Assembly: GCF_023973825.1 (NCBI RefSeq)
Contig: NC_090116.1
Span: 620,001 to 684,000, forward strand
Direction: 5' to 3'
From: Plasmodium brasilianum
Taxonomy: Eukaryota > Apicomplexa > Aconoidasida > Haemosporida > Plasmodiidae
DNA length: 64,000 nt
In this document: piece by piece, positions 11,901 through 25,467 of the stretch
How the letters are laid out: each line of letters starts with the position of its first letter
Numbering within the stretch: the first letter of the stretch is position 1
Made by a program: the position numbers and the translations under genes
The notes under the pieces: model-generated
What the model was told of the DNA's origin: nothing
The model's input: the letters and a program-made list of their open reading frames with translations, nothing else
Databases searched by the model: none

Positions 11901-11965
11901 ATACTATATAACGTTTTTATATTCTTAATATTAACTTTGCTTTTATTTGAGTAGCTCACATCCAC
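5966..11965 (-). CDS. Large Plasmodium protein of unknown function, reading frame broken at two poly(A) runs
   Basis: Three adjoining minus-strand frames read as one gene of about 2000 codons. Part 1 (10190-11965) starts MDVSYSNKSK and ends inside a run of 20 A. Part 2 (about 6563-10212) continues from the same run, and part 3 (5966-6586) continues from a run of 24 A. In each case the run length is wrong by one base for continuous reading, and lysines flank both sides. Part 2 opens with about nine NNNSSSY heptads; residues ~300-1000 are acidic and Asn-rich. The later half (near 7400-8250) is hydrophobic, helical and free of low complexity, and is probably the folded domain. Part 3 carries an EEEK array (6350-6475), then a mixed C-terminus ending CLFFNLYYS. 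I do not recognise the family. The breaks may be assembly errors, polymerase slippage sites or true lesions. Confidence 0.65.
6350..6475 (-). repeat. In-frame Glu/Lys repeat (EEEKE)
   Basis: CTT/CTC-rich on the plus strand, it encodes about nine EEEKE-like units on the minus strand, in the C-terminal part of the 5966-11965 gene. It is probably a charged single alpha-helix or a disordered spacer. Confidence 0.85.
9982..10190 (-). repeat. 21-bp in-frame repeat encoding NNNSSSY
   Basis: About nine near-identical 21-bp units (ATAACTACTACTATTATTGTT on plus) encode Asn-Asn-Asn-Ser-Ser-Ser-Tyr. The array lies immediately downstream of the first poly(A) frame break in the same gene. Synonymous changes are few, which implies recent expansion. 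Confidence 0.9.
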
Positions 11966-12120
11966 ATATTCGCTTCTCTTTTTTTTTTTTTTTTCTTTCT
12001 GTCTTTATTGTTTTTGCGATGGTCCGCGTGCGTTTTCATTTTGCCTTGATTTTTCCCGCTTGTTACCTGGACACTTCCACTTCACTTCCTTCTATTTTTT
12101 CGTTTATTCTTTCGTTTATA

Positions 12121-12414
12121 TTAGCTTTAATTTTTGCATTTATTTTTGCATTTATTTTTGCATTTATTTTTGCATTTATTTTTGCGTTTATTTTTGCGTT
12201 TATTTTTGCGTTTATTTTTGCGTTTATTTTTGCGTTTATTTTTGCGTTTATTTTTGCGTTTATTTTTGCATTTATTTTTTCATTTATTTTTGCGTTTATT
12301 TTTGCGTTTATTTTTGCGTTTATTTTTTCATTTATTTTTTCATTTATTTTTGCATTTATTTTTTCATTTATTTATGCATTTATTTATGCATTTATTTATG
12401 CATTTATTTTTCCC
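12121..12414. repeat. 12-bp minisatellite (TTTTTGCGTTTA)
   Basis: About 24 units, beginning 150 bp upstream of the start codon at 11965. Variants with GCG, GCA and TCA fall in blocks. Because the unit is a multiple of three, all plus-strand frames stay open and create spurious hydrophobic frames. Confidence 0.92.
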
Positions 12415-12948
12415 TTATTTTTTTTGTTCTGTTTTAAGAACATATGCATAATACACATATCAGCGAACCTCCCAAAGAAGTATAGATAACACAATCCATG
12501 TTACATGAAACAAAAGAGAGCACAGAAGAAAAAAAAAAATATTTAGTTTTACTGATTATACTTTACTATATATGTGAGTAATTTTTTATTTTTTGATGTT
12601 TTTCATTTTATCGTTTATTTTTTTTTTTTTTTTCATGTTCGTTTTCATTTTCGTTTTCATTTTGATATTTTTTCTTTTTTATCGTACATATAAACAACAC
12701 TGTTAATAAAAATTGGGAAAACGTACTTCAAAGCATTTGACTGAAAAAACTGTTTGAAGAGCTCCGCTTTTTATATGCTTCTTGCATTTTATGAAGAACA
12801 ATTACTACTATAAATAATTCAAAAGAATACGCATATATGTATATACATGTACAGATACAAACACGTACACATATATTTCATATGAGTATGTAACGTCCGT
12901 ATGCATATACTGTCTTATATTATTTGCGAAATATGCTGTACCAACCAA

Positions 12949-12980
<32 letters not shown>

Positions 12981-13387
12981 GGTACACAAAGCCCTGCTCC
13001 TTTTTCAAGTAGCCGAAAAGTTCATTCTGAAAAGGATATATTTGCAATTTTGCAATTTTGCAATTTTGCAATTTTGTAATTTTACTTTTTTCATTTTTAA
13101 TTTTATTACATGTTTATTTTACGTTTACTTTATTTTTATTTTTAATTTATTATTATATATTTTTTTTTTTAAACAATCAACTACATTTTTCAATTTTAAA
13201 AATTGCTATTTTACCAAGGCGTTTTGGGTATACGGATATATGTAACATACATGTGCAAGTACGTATACGTATGTTTACTCATCTATCTGTTTATATGTAT
13301 ATACTTATGTATTGGTTTTCCTTAAATATTTCACCATTCTCAAAAGAAAAAATGAATTAAAAAAATGAATTAAAAAAATAAAATAAA

Positions 13388-13550
13388 ATAAAAATAAAAA
13401 TACATAAAAATATATAAAAATACATAAAAATACATAAAAATATATAAAAATACATAAAAATACATAAAAATATATAAAAATACATAAAAATATATAAAAA
13501 TACATAAAAATATATAAAAATACATAAAAATATATAAAAATACATAAAAA
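13388..13550. repeat. 10-bp minisatellite (TACATAAAAA / TATATAAAAA)
   Basis: About 16 units in which C- and T-containing variants alternate irregularly. It is intergenic. Confidence 0.88.
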
Positions 13551-13647
13551 ACGAAACAAAGGGAAACAACATGCAACCTTTCAGCGTGACGCGAAAATTA
13601 CAATTGTCATGTGTAGTGGTATTTGTAAAAATTGTTTAATCGCATAT

Positions 13648-13652
13648 ACGTA

Positions 13653-13686
<34 letters not shown>

Positions 13687-13726
13687 TATATTTATATATT
13701 TATATTTATACATTTATTTATTTATG
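13648..13726. repeat. TA and TATTTA tract
   Basis: A (TA)n run passes into TATATTTATATT units. Very low complexity. Confidence 0.8.
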
Positions 13727-14284
13727 TGCCTACATATACACATTTGTGCAGTGGGTAAAACAACTGGGCAATTACGGAGTGATAATTTTTGCATTGTATA
13801 CTATCATGAACTTCTTGTACTGCGTTTTTTATTTTTGTTAAAAAGAATAATATTTACGTTCAGTGAAATTTAAAAAGTAAAAGAAAAATTAAAAAAAAAA
13901 AAAAATAAAATAAGGTGTAGAAAGTGGAGTAAGAAGAAGAGGAGAATAACTCCACTTTACTGTATTCAAAATAAATGCTTAGAAAAAAGGAATGTTGTAA
14001 CACTTGATGCACACAAGGCGGAACATAAGAAGACAAATAGAACCATATGTACAGGTGAACACATACGTACTTACCTACACACACACGAGCACATACTTAT
14101 ATGCATAAACTCATGTACATCTAAAGCATGTAGCATAAGTCAGAAACGAGAATTATTTTTAAGGGACGAAAAATGCTTGGTAAAGACCACATGTAAAAAC
14201 AATAAATAAGGAGGTGTTAGTACCTCTGGAAGTGTTTGCACATAAGTGAATACGAATGATTACAAAAAAATGCAAAAAAATTAA

Positions 14285-14540
14285 AAAAAAAAATAATAAT
14301 AATAATAATAATGAAATAAATAAAAAATAAATAAAAAATTAATAAAAAATTAATAAAAAATTAATAAAAAATGAATAAAAAATTAATAAAAAATTAATAA
14401 AAAATTAATAAAAAATTAATAAAAAATGAATAAAAAATAATAAAAAATGAATAAAAAATAAATAAAAAATGAATAAAAAATGAATAAAAAATGAATAAAA
14501 AATAAAAAAAAAAAATAAAAAATAAAAAAAAAAATAATAA
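14285..14540. repeat. 11-bp A-rich minisatellite (TTAATAAAAAA)
   Basis: Roughly 20 units of AATAAAAAATT/ATG type end about 50 bp beyond the stop codon of the giant gene at 14588. The array probably lies in its 3' UTR or just past it, and it holds many AATAAA-like hexamers. Confidence 0.85.
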
Positions 14541-14587
14541 ATTATAACACGTTTCGTTATGTCTTGTCTACTCCATCCGCTTCTTCT

Positions 14588-15652
14588 CTATGCCTGTGAT
14601 TCCCCCTTCGCCACGGAAGAATAACTGTAGACTGCTAAAATCTCGTTGATTATATTTTTTTTAATGCTATCCGGGTATTTTTTAGCCAGAGATAGGGCCT
14701 TTGAAAAGTTATGATCTTCGTTAATACTTGTAAAATTAGTTACGCTGTATGAACGCCTTTTAATTTTTTTAAAATATGATATGTTATCATTAATAAAATT
14801 ATAATTAATATTTTTATTCTTCTTTACATATTTATAGGCACACATTATAGTTTTATATACATCATTTTTGCTTAAGTTTTTAAACAAGAGTCTTTTCATA
14901 TTTTTAAATATACTGCTATATTCCTTTTTATTATGAATGTATATTAATGTATGAGAATAGAACAAAAAATCATCATCATTAATATAAGTCAGAATATTAT
15001 GAACATGATCATCTAAATTAATGTTAGCATTATCGCATTCCTCTTTTGAGTTATCGTCTTCAATGTCATCCTCATTATCGTCTGCACTGAACATTTTACA
15101 CCCCCGCTTATTACTATGCGTATTGGTACATTCCCCTGTCAAGTTAGTTTCCCCCTTTACAGCTGGAAGTAGCGGCTTTCTATCTAACACAATTTTTTTT
15201 TCTTTTTTTTTTTTCATATATACCTTTTCGATATGTTCATATATATATTTTAATTTACTTTTATATTTTAAATACAGGTAAATTATGTGTATTATAAAGA
15301 TATTAATGTCATAATTACTTATTTTTATTTTTATGTAAAATATTATATCATCAAGAAAACTTAAATTTTTATTTATTAGCAAACCAAAAATACAAGCTAA
15401 ACAATAAGTAAAAATATAATCCAATTGATAAATGTTTATTACGTTGTCAGATAAATTGTAGATCTTATTAAATATTAACACGTTAATACAAAATGATATA
15501 TCGACTTTTTTACAATTAATTATGTTAACATCACAGTCTAAGTGTGTACTTAGTAACTTCTGCTGTAGTGTTATCAAATCTATGCCTCTGGAAAAGAAGA
15601 AGTAATGTACATAATATGGTAACAACTTGCCGAGTTGGTAATGAACGGCACC

Positions 15653-15683
<31 letters not shown>

Positions 15684-17306
15684 GCATATGAGCAGAGCGG
15701 CCCGCATGCATATATGTGGGTACATATGTGAATATATATGTATATATATATCTACATGTTCAAATCCATGTGTGTATTTATGTACATGTGCGTGTGTACA
15801 TTTATGTATACATATATGTGCTCGTACACGTATACCCGCTCCTTTTGAACATACCTGAATATCGTTTCAACTGCAATGAGATGATTTTTCCTCCTTTGCG
15901 ATTCTTCAAAGAGAATATTAAAGTTACTCAAGTAGTATATTCTTCTGTTCTTCTTATTACTTCTACTATTACTAAGATATATAAAATTGTCGTGAGGAAT
16001 CCTCCTAATGCTATTTTTGGATATATTCTGTATTTCACCGTTTGAGCTATAAAAAAAAAAAAATCATAGACAGAAATATGCTCTTATATGTTGCAAGATT
16101 ACTTCGATTGTTACTGCTTTTACTACGACTACTTTGAATATGTCTTTTCAAAATTTAAAAAAAAAAAATTACTTTTCCAAATTTTTGATAATCAACGTGA
16201 GGTTTACTAACGCGTTGTTCAGGTAGCCATTTTTCATGTCCCTGCAATAAAAAAAAAAAAAAAAAATAATAAAATAGGAAGTAGTACAACACAACGTAGG
16301 GCGAAACAGTGTAATGTAAAATTCTTGTTTGTGGAATGGCTATATTTAAGAAAAGACACATAAATTCATGTACATGTATGCGCATATATATATACACATA
16401 TATATATACATGTGTTTACTCAAAAATAATATGAACAGCATTTTCAAATGTTTCAAATGGAGAGGGACGAATTGTATAGAATATTTTTCAAAAAAAAAAA
16501 AAGCAATTACATGTCCTGTGAAATGGAGTAATTATATATGCATAAGATGGCCGCATTTAAATAATCACTGGAAAAAACCTACAAAATGAAATACAATTGT
16601 TGAAGTGTACTATAGTTCTTAATGACAAGGAACGTTATTAAAATGTTCAGGTAAATATTAGAAAAAAAATCTTTATTAACTACATACCACGTAGTTATAG
16701 AGCAAGGTGTACTTTTTCTTTTTCAGCAAGTAACATTTTATCTCCTGTAAAATGTGGAACCATTAAATAAGTGAAGAAATATAACAAAATGCATAAATAA
16801 CTATAGTTAACAATCGTAATAATGGGTTTACATGCTGGAAAAGAGAATTCTTCAGGTTAGATATATTATGAAATATTTTGTATATATAATTGTATTTATA
16901 TGCCCTTTTAACGACGTAACTGAAGCTCGTGGAATCGGCGCTCTGCAAAGAAGTATGCACGGGGATATTATATATATGTGTGTGAACATGTCCGTAATTA
17001 TGTGCTCATTTGTATGTTTACATTTTTTTGCTCATATTTACATGTACACATTTTTTTGTTCATATTTTCTCTCCATTTAGCCACTCGCTTCCCTTCAGAC
17101 AACTTCGCGTGTTGTATAAATGCAAAACATAGGCACTGTGCTCACCTTTTCTATAATAAGCTTGAAACATTCCTTGTCTAAATCATATTTTGCATATAAA
17201 TTTATTAAATTGGCTAGCGACAAATAATTTTTCAAAGTGTTCACGTAACTTTTGTCACATTTGGAACTATTGTAGTTTCGCAATTTTATGCTCCTGAACA
17301 GGGAAT

Positions 17307-17338
<32 letters not shown>

Positions 17339-20300
17339 TTATTGATTTAACATGTCACACACAAAGCAATTCATACATTTTGTTTTCCTTTCCACTAATT
17401 AATTATACCCATGTAGGTTTATATATGCAAAATTGTGATACTTACTTTGCAGAGGATGGTAACAATAACGATATAAGGAAAATAAAATTTTGAATTTTCC
17501 TTACATTCTCGTATTTTTTAACCCTGTTCCTATATTCTGAACATGACATATTTTCGCATATTTTGTTAATGTCTTTTTTGAAATATTGTGATAAAGTTCT
17601 CAAGTCATTACTAGGTTGTATGTAACACATGGGATACAAGCTGTTGTTCAGGTCATAAAAAAAATATTCATAATAATCGATAATTTCTTTCGATATGAAA
17701 AATTCGAATATATTTTTTTCCAAAGAATTATTATGCAATAATTTTACGTATCCTTGAAAGTTTTCCACCTTTCTCGTAAGCATATTAAAAATTTGATTTA
17801 TTCTTTTTTGTTGTATATAATTCGAATATATAATAAAATTTGTTTTCTTGCTGAACAATTTTGTAATTTTCGTTTTCTCCTTTTTTACAAAATCGCATGG
17901 TACATTTTCTGACTTGTTCATATTTTTTCCTACCAACGTGCTAAATTCGTTTATCATTTTTTTATCATTTTTTTGTGTGTTATTATTAAATGAGAACATT
18001 GAACAGCTGGAAACATTAGAGCATTTTTTTCTTTCATAACACTTTTTCTCCCTATTCATTGCATAAGGATTTTTTATCAATTCCATTAAATACATAAATA
18101 ACTTCTTCTCCTTAAGAGAATTAATTTTTTCTATATGTTGTTCGTTACACGTTTCGAAGTAAATGTTGTTATAGTAGTTATAAAGATAAGCAAATGTTAC
18201 ATGGGTTAAAAGATGTTTCTTTACATAAATAGAAGAGGATACTGAGTACATATTTGCAGGAATGTATTCAACTGTATCATCATATAATTTATTTGTCTGG
18301 TAACGTGTGTAAAAAAACAATTCCTTACTCTGATTTGTTGTAAGTGCACCAAGACGAGCAATATTGCCATCACATTGCAACAAACTGTATATAATACAGT
18401 TCCACTTCTCATCGAAGAAAAAATCATTTTTTTTAATTTTATTAAGAATTTCATTTTTTAAAATGATATATGAGTGATAGCTATTTTTACTCGTTTGAAT
18501 AACTATTTTATACATGTTATCACAATTTTGTGCAATATTACGAGCGTTTGATACTGAAACATGTCGATCATTTTTATTTCTTTTCATGTAATAACTCTTC
18601 TCTTTTCTAATTTGTTTAAACATCTCTGCTTCTTTTAAGTTTATATTGTTGTTTGCCTTTTCTGCGTTATTTATTTTCTCCTTCTCTACATGCATATTAT
18701 TGAAATAGGAAAAAACATTTTTATAAATTTTGTAAATGTTACTACAATAGTGAAAATTGAAAAAAAAGGAAAAAAATAAGGCAAGACTGGAATATAAAGG
18801 CATTCTGTTTTTATGTACAAGTTCATACGCAAATGTTATTATACTAAATCGAATATTTTGAATTCTGTTTAATAGCTTTTCTTTACTTATGATTTTGAAC
18901 TTTTTATAAGCTTTTTTGGTGAAATTGTTCTTCACCTTGTTAGATAATTCTTCCCTTCCTTCGAGTTGATTATGATGAAAATAAAGGTCATTCCAAATAC
19001 ACTTTTTCTCTATCGCCTTTATTTCTTCTACCTTTCGGTCCACTTCTACTTTTTTTTTTAATTCCTTATATATAATACTATTTATGTCTATAAAAGTTCT
19101 ATACACACACGTCTGATGTGAATAATTGTAAATATAAAAATTGTTTATTTTTTCTAAATGTTGTACATCCATGGTAAGGGCCGAATTGGGGGCGATTGTA
19201 TTACCATATCTGAGCAGTGATACAATGTTTTTCAAAGCTTTATATTTTTTGAAAACTCTGTTTTTATTTAATAAGGGAAAAAATAAAGACGGTTCATTTA
19301 ATGCTCCAAATGAATTCACATTATAATAATAACAGGAACATATTCTGTGTATCAAGTGGTTACACATATTATAATTTTTTACCTTTAAAACGTTAATCAA
19401 CCTTTCTATATTTAATTTAATTATTGATTTAATACATATTTCAAATTTTATAGAGATCCTAATATATATCAATATTGGTAGTAAGATACATATCATATTG
19501 CTTGCGCTTCTTAAGTCCTTGTAATTTTCAAAAAAGAAGAAGCAAATTTTATAAAATGTATAAATCAAAATGTTTATGCTAATAGAGTTTTTATCCCCCT
19601 CCTTCTCTTTCATCTTTTTTTCCCCTTTTTTTTTGTATTCACTAAGTGCATTTTTTCCTCCTTCCATTGTTTTGGTGTTGTCCTTCTTTCTATTAACTAT
19701 GTAATATGTTCTAACATAGCAATTTTTTTCCTTACTTCCTAGATCGCTTCTTACCACACCTTTTCTTAACCGATGATCTATATAATGTTTATGAAAGTTG
19801 TAAAATAAGCTGTGTTTCTTTTTGATTCTCCATTTTTGTTCTTCTTCCTTCTTTTTACTGGTTCGATAAACTTCATCAATTTTTCTTATCTTTGTTACGT
19901 CAATGTCCTCCTCACTGCACTCTGTGCAATGCGCCTCCCTCCATTTTGTACTAACCACTTCCCTGTTACACTTTTCAACAGCCCCACAAATTTTATCAAA
20001 CACGGACTGCAAAACAAACAAAAAGGATGCATAAATAAATTCAAAATTAGCACTCTGGTCAAGAATCACTGTCAGTTGTAATATGGTAAGACATCTTGAT
20101 AAATCATAAGGAACAAATTCTTTTTTATACATTTTCCTTTGAAACTTCTCTTCATTTTTTTGTTTGCTCATGTGTTTCTCTCTATGCAGTATTCTCTTTC
20201 TATCTATGTCAATGTGAATATGTAAAAAGGCGTAATAATAAAATGAATACAAAGATGGTTTAAATAAATGATTTTTCAAAATGTACTCGATTAGCTTGAA

Positions 20301-23300
20301 TTTCTCATTAGTTAGCAGTAACGACATGATATGTTTATATTTTATTTTTCGTATGCTCATAGTTTGAAGACAGAAAGTCGTTAAGGATAACACATACAAC
20401 TTCTTTACATAGGAGTGCTTAAAATGCTGCAATATGAAGAAGAATAATCGATGTATATTAGTGCTACCGGGACTTCCATTGTCAACATTGCTGAAACCAC
20501 TACTATCGCCACTGCTACCACCTCTTACACTATACAGAATACTGTTCAACATCTTTCTAACTAAGTCATCACCCAAGGTATTGAGAAAGAAAATAATTTT
20601 TTTTTTTTTACAGCTATTTTTTCCCCATAGGTGCAAAAGATACTCGCTGTTACATCTTATAAGCGCATTCCTCGACGAGCTTATGCAATTTTTAAATTTC
20701 AAATAAAAGAGGCAGTGTTTAAATATCTTATTCGAAGTAATAAAGTGTAAAATGTCTTTGCTTTTTTCTTGCTTGTTCATAATTATTTTAAAAATATGTA
20801 CCCAGCAACTTTTGCCGATCCTCCGTTGTCCCCCGTTGCTGACTGTTTTTCCCTTTTGAACTTTTCTGATTCTCCTAATAATTTTGAACACGTTTAGGTA
20901 CACATTTAACTTAGCAATGTTATTGTGGAGAGTGGTAGGTAGTTCGTCAAAATTATTGCAGTTTATTTGGTCATAATTTATATGGTTACACTCTATATAT
21001 GTTGGGTTATCCTTTTGAAATTTCTCAATTTTATGATAACAAGTATTCAGTATAATGCTAATTTGATGAAACCGTAGTTTACTTAGTTCATTACTATTAT
21101 TTTTTAGTGTATTAACTACTATATCCAGTAGTGAAGGAAGAGAAATATGATCATTTAGGGTGTACTGTAACAGTTCACTCATTTTTATACCCTTCTCCGG
21201 GGGTATACTGTATATATTATGTAAATTAAAAAAGGAGAGATAGAAATTATTTAATTTCTTTTCTATAATATTTCTTACATATTCAAAATTTTCCTTTTCT
21301 TTATATATGTTGTACATAAACAGACAGTCCATATTATACTGATTGTCATATATAGTAGAACATAAAACAGTATTGGTGAAGCTATTTAAATATGCTAAAT
21401 TGGAGTAGTTTATAAAATGTATTTCTCCTAAGCATTTATTGTTGCTCTGTAATAAGCAGTCTCCTGCTGTTTTTTCTTTTCTCAAAATTTTAAAAATTTT
21501 ATTAATAGAATTATATCTTTCCTTTGTAAACCTATTCAAGTATTTGTATTTATTTGAAAAGTAGTATACGTATAGCATATTAAAAGTAAAAGGAAAATAG
21601 TTATCACATTTCTCTAAACATATAAAAAGAACTATTAGCTTGTTTTTTCCCTTTAAATATTTCATATCATCTGTCAGGAGGTCTTTGTCCCAATTTGCCT
21701 TACTCCCTTCCAGGGGGGTAACAAGCGCCCTTTTCGTTTTGCGTTCCTTGTTAGATGCTGCGACTTCACGAGATGCTGAGACTTCACAAGATACTGCTAC
21801 CTCACCAGATGCTGCGATTTCACGAGATACTGCTACCTGACCAGATGCTGCTACCTCACCAGATACTGCGACTTGACTTCTCTCTCTTTCAGTGAATCGG
21901 GAAGTCCCTCCTGAAAGGAACGAATCAACTCCATTGAATAAGTTATCAGATTTACCTGGACCAATATAGCTACTCACAAAATCGATATAGTAATTATGTA
22001 ATAGTTTTACGTTACACACTTTCTTGTTATTCTTGCTCCCTCTTGATGCTACCATTTTGTACTTCAATTTTTCTAATAGTGCAACACCGGCAGTATCCCC
22101 TAACAGAAATAACAAATCATCCGTTAAGTACTTGTCAACTATCCTTCTATTTTTGTATATATTTTTAAATCCTATTTTATATCTCATTTCCGTCGAGTTG
22201 TTTGTATCCACAAAAAAGGAGAGTAGATAATTATTTTTTGCATCTGTGTTATTATGTAAACCAAAGGATAAGAACCTGTTTAGTGTATAATGCGTTTCGA
22301 CATTATCAGATATTATTTTATAGTAGTGCATAAAATATAACGAGCACAAATTATTTGCACTGATATAGGAAGAACATACAAAGAGAATGTATTTAATTAT
22401 AGTACATAGATCCATTTTAAACAGAAAAAATAAATTGTAATTAATAATTTTGTCATATGTAACATTAAAATGGTTACAATTTTCTTTATTCGCATATAGA
22501 TGTTTGTAAAAATTTACATTACTTTCATTAGTTGTCATCGAGTTATGTATATATTTGATTAGAATAGTATAATATACAAACAAACAGATTAAATAATTTA
22601 TACATGTACCCTCGTCATTTTGTAGTAATAATATGGAATACTTTTCTAAAGATGAATTCATATCCTCATAATTAACATGTACATATATATTATTTTTCTT
22701 TTTTAAATTATTAAAAAAAAAGCACATCTCTTTTAGAAAATATTTTTTCTTATATAAATCGATAAAATACTTTTCAATTAATTTTGATTCTACTTTTAAT
22801 GAGCTTGATTTTAGTAGTAGATATTTGCTAAGCAAAATGCTTTTGTTTTCTTTTATTGCATTATTCCTCTTCTTTGTGGGGAACCCCCAATGGTTCTTCT
22901 TCGTTCCTTCTCCTCGTTTGCTTTCACTGTTCGTCTCTGTCTTTTTTATGTTTATCAACACCAGTACCCCGTTGATGAAGTTAAGCAGGAAGTCAAAGAA
23001 GGCACTGCTTCTTCTACCGCTGCTGCGCCTATTATTCCTTCCCGCTCCATTGCATATACCACTTCCCCCCTTCATTGTTTTTATTTTTCCTTTGACAAAC
23101 TTGAGCAGCATAGCCCCCTTTTCAGGCGTGTTCGAGTACACCACACACATATTTAGACAGTTGTACAGAATGAGAAAATCCATATTTTGGCTATTCATAA
23201 AGATATATTTATTTAACTCGTTCCTTTTGTACTTGTCATAGTAAAACACGATATAATGAAAAAAGAGAATGAGCATTTTTTTGTCAATTACGATGTTACG

Positions 23301-25430
23301 CAGTTTCTTATCTAAAAAGGGGCTACAACTACGTACGTGAGATTTACGACTATAACTATGCGCATCTATTTTTCCTCTACAAGTACTTGCGTATATTTTT
23401 TGGCTGTAATCCCACACGTATATTTTTTTAAATAGCGCGTTTAGTTCTAAGTAAAATATCAAATTATAAACGGAATTTTTTGAAAATTCGTTTTTATACC
23501 TATTGTATATGAACATGTTCAGGTAATTATTTCTCCTGTCTACTATATTTTTATATATATATTCGTGCGCGTCGTCGAGCATTAATTGGAAGAAGTATTG
23601 TTCAAAATTGCTACAACTCCTTTTTATTCTATCCTTTGATAATTTACAAAATGATGTATTATTCATCAAAAACATAGGACTGCTATTCTTTTTAAACTTC
23701 TTTTCATATTGGGATAATAAATTAAAAATAAAAAGTTCTTTCGTCTTATTCTTACCAAGTACACCCTTCCTGTAATTAGGTAAAGATAACTGTTTATCTA
23801 ATATTTTCATTAACCCATTGTGAGCAAAATTATTAACATTTGGAAATGGAAAAGTGAGATATGGATAGTTGTACCTGTTATGGAAACTACCTTCCTCATT
23901 ATATGTGCTTCCATTAGTCAAATTCTTTCCCCTTACCTTGTTCGTATACACACTTTTAACGTGCCCCTTGCAAGTTCTCCTTATATTCGCTTGGTTCATC
24001 TGTTTGTTGTTTTTCTCATTCTTGACTACTACGTTACGTGTTCCTGTTTGAGTATCACACGTACCTCGTTTGTGCAGCTTAGTATCATCCATATATATAT
24101 TGTCTATCCCTTCGTTATCATTTTTATTCCTTTTGTTAATGTTGTTCCTAAATTTAATTAATCTCACTTCATCACACGCATACTTTTTAAAAAAAATGAA
24201 TAATCGGATATACACATCTTGAACAACTTTATTTAGTATATATTTTATATTAGCGAAAAATTTTTTTTTTTCATTTTTCAAGTATTTAAGTTTTTGGTAC
24301 AAAAGGAGTATTAACTTAATGAACTTGTTTGCTTCTACTTTTCCATGTTGTACACATCTAAAGAGTAGTATAAACACGTATAACAATATCCTTATCCTGC
24401 ATTCATTGTACGTTATTAATCTGTAGCATTTTTTAACCCCTTCCAATTTGTTGTATCTGAAAGGACGGAGGGGGGAAAAAGGGGAAAAAAAAAAAAAAAA
24501 AATTATCAAACTGGGCATAATTTATCGTTCCTTTTTGTATTGACGTGCTAAAAAGGATTAGAGTATCCACATACTTAGCTTATTGGGGTATACATCAAAA
24601 AACATTAACGTGTGTAAATATTCGTATGTAAATATTCGTATGTAAATATTCGTGTGCAAATATTCGTATGTAAATGTTCGTATGTAAATGTTCATATGTA
24701 AATGTTCGTATGCAAATGTTCGTATGCAAATGTTCGTATGCAAATGTTCGTATGCAAATGTTCGTATGTAAATGTTCGTATGCAAATGTTCGTATGCAAA
24801 TGTTCGTATGCAAATGTTCGTATGCAAATGTTCGTATGTAAATGTTTGTATGCAAATGTTCGTACGTAAATAGACGCATTTAAACCCATGTACTGTAAAC
24901 AGACGGATGCACGGCTGCTCACCCGCTCAGGTAAAGGTATACCCTCTTGACGATTGTGTAAAAAAGAACAAAATTAATGTTCATATACTCCTCCCTTTTG
25001 TGTAATCCGTTTCTAACTACACAGTTTTTTAATTTTGTTAAGAAGTTGTAGTCCACACAATGCAGTAAGTTCACCTCGTTTAAGAAAAACGCATTAGATG
25101 ATCTGTTCAATTTGATATATATTTCACTTTTTGACAATTTTTTGCTATGTTTTAATTTTGCTGCTTTTTCATTTTTTTTATAAAAATAATAAATTAAGGA
25201 AGCAACCTTTACCTTACTCTTTACATATTTAATGTAATTGTACAGGTAAATATTCTTCTTGCATGGCTTCAACTCGGATAAACACTTTTCCTTCGTACTC
25301 ATCTCCTCACAGTTTTCTAGGCAGCAAAGAATGCACAGATTTTTGAGGGCCTTAAAATTCTGCAAAAGATTATCCAGATATAGAAAACTCTTTTTTCTTA
25401 TCTGCTCCTCGCACACGTTGAATAGATAGC

Positions 25431-25467
<37 letters not shown>

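Larger units (their letters stand above)
11966..14587. other. Intergenic, repeat-dense
   Basis: This 2.6-kb gap lies upstream of the 5966-11965 gene and downstream of the giant gene, all on the minus strand. It holds four arrays listed separately plus poly(T) at about 12952-12980 and a five-fold TTTTGCAA block near 13038-13078. I find no gene: every frame over 60 codons is a repeat translation ([16 protein letters not shown]). Confidence 0.6.

Noticed and set aside
11947..12489. Plus-strand FAFI-repeat hydrophobic frame that looks like a membrane protein
   Set aside because: The pattern appears in all plus frames because the minisatellite unit is 12 bp; no start context or conserved flank.
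12121..14540. A CRISPR-like or centromere-like reading of the repeat cluster
   Set aside because: The arrays have contiguous units without spacers, unit lengths differ (10, 11, 12 bp), and no extended extremely AT-rich core of centromere size is present.
24558..24922. Minus-strand HLHTNICIRTF repeat frames
   Set aside because: They lie in an intron with matching splice sites; a 14-bp unit gives the same peptide in all frames.
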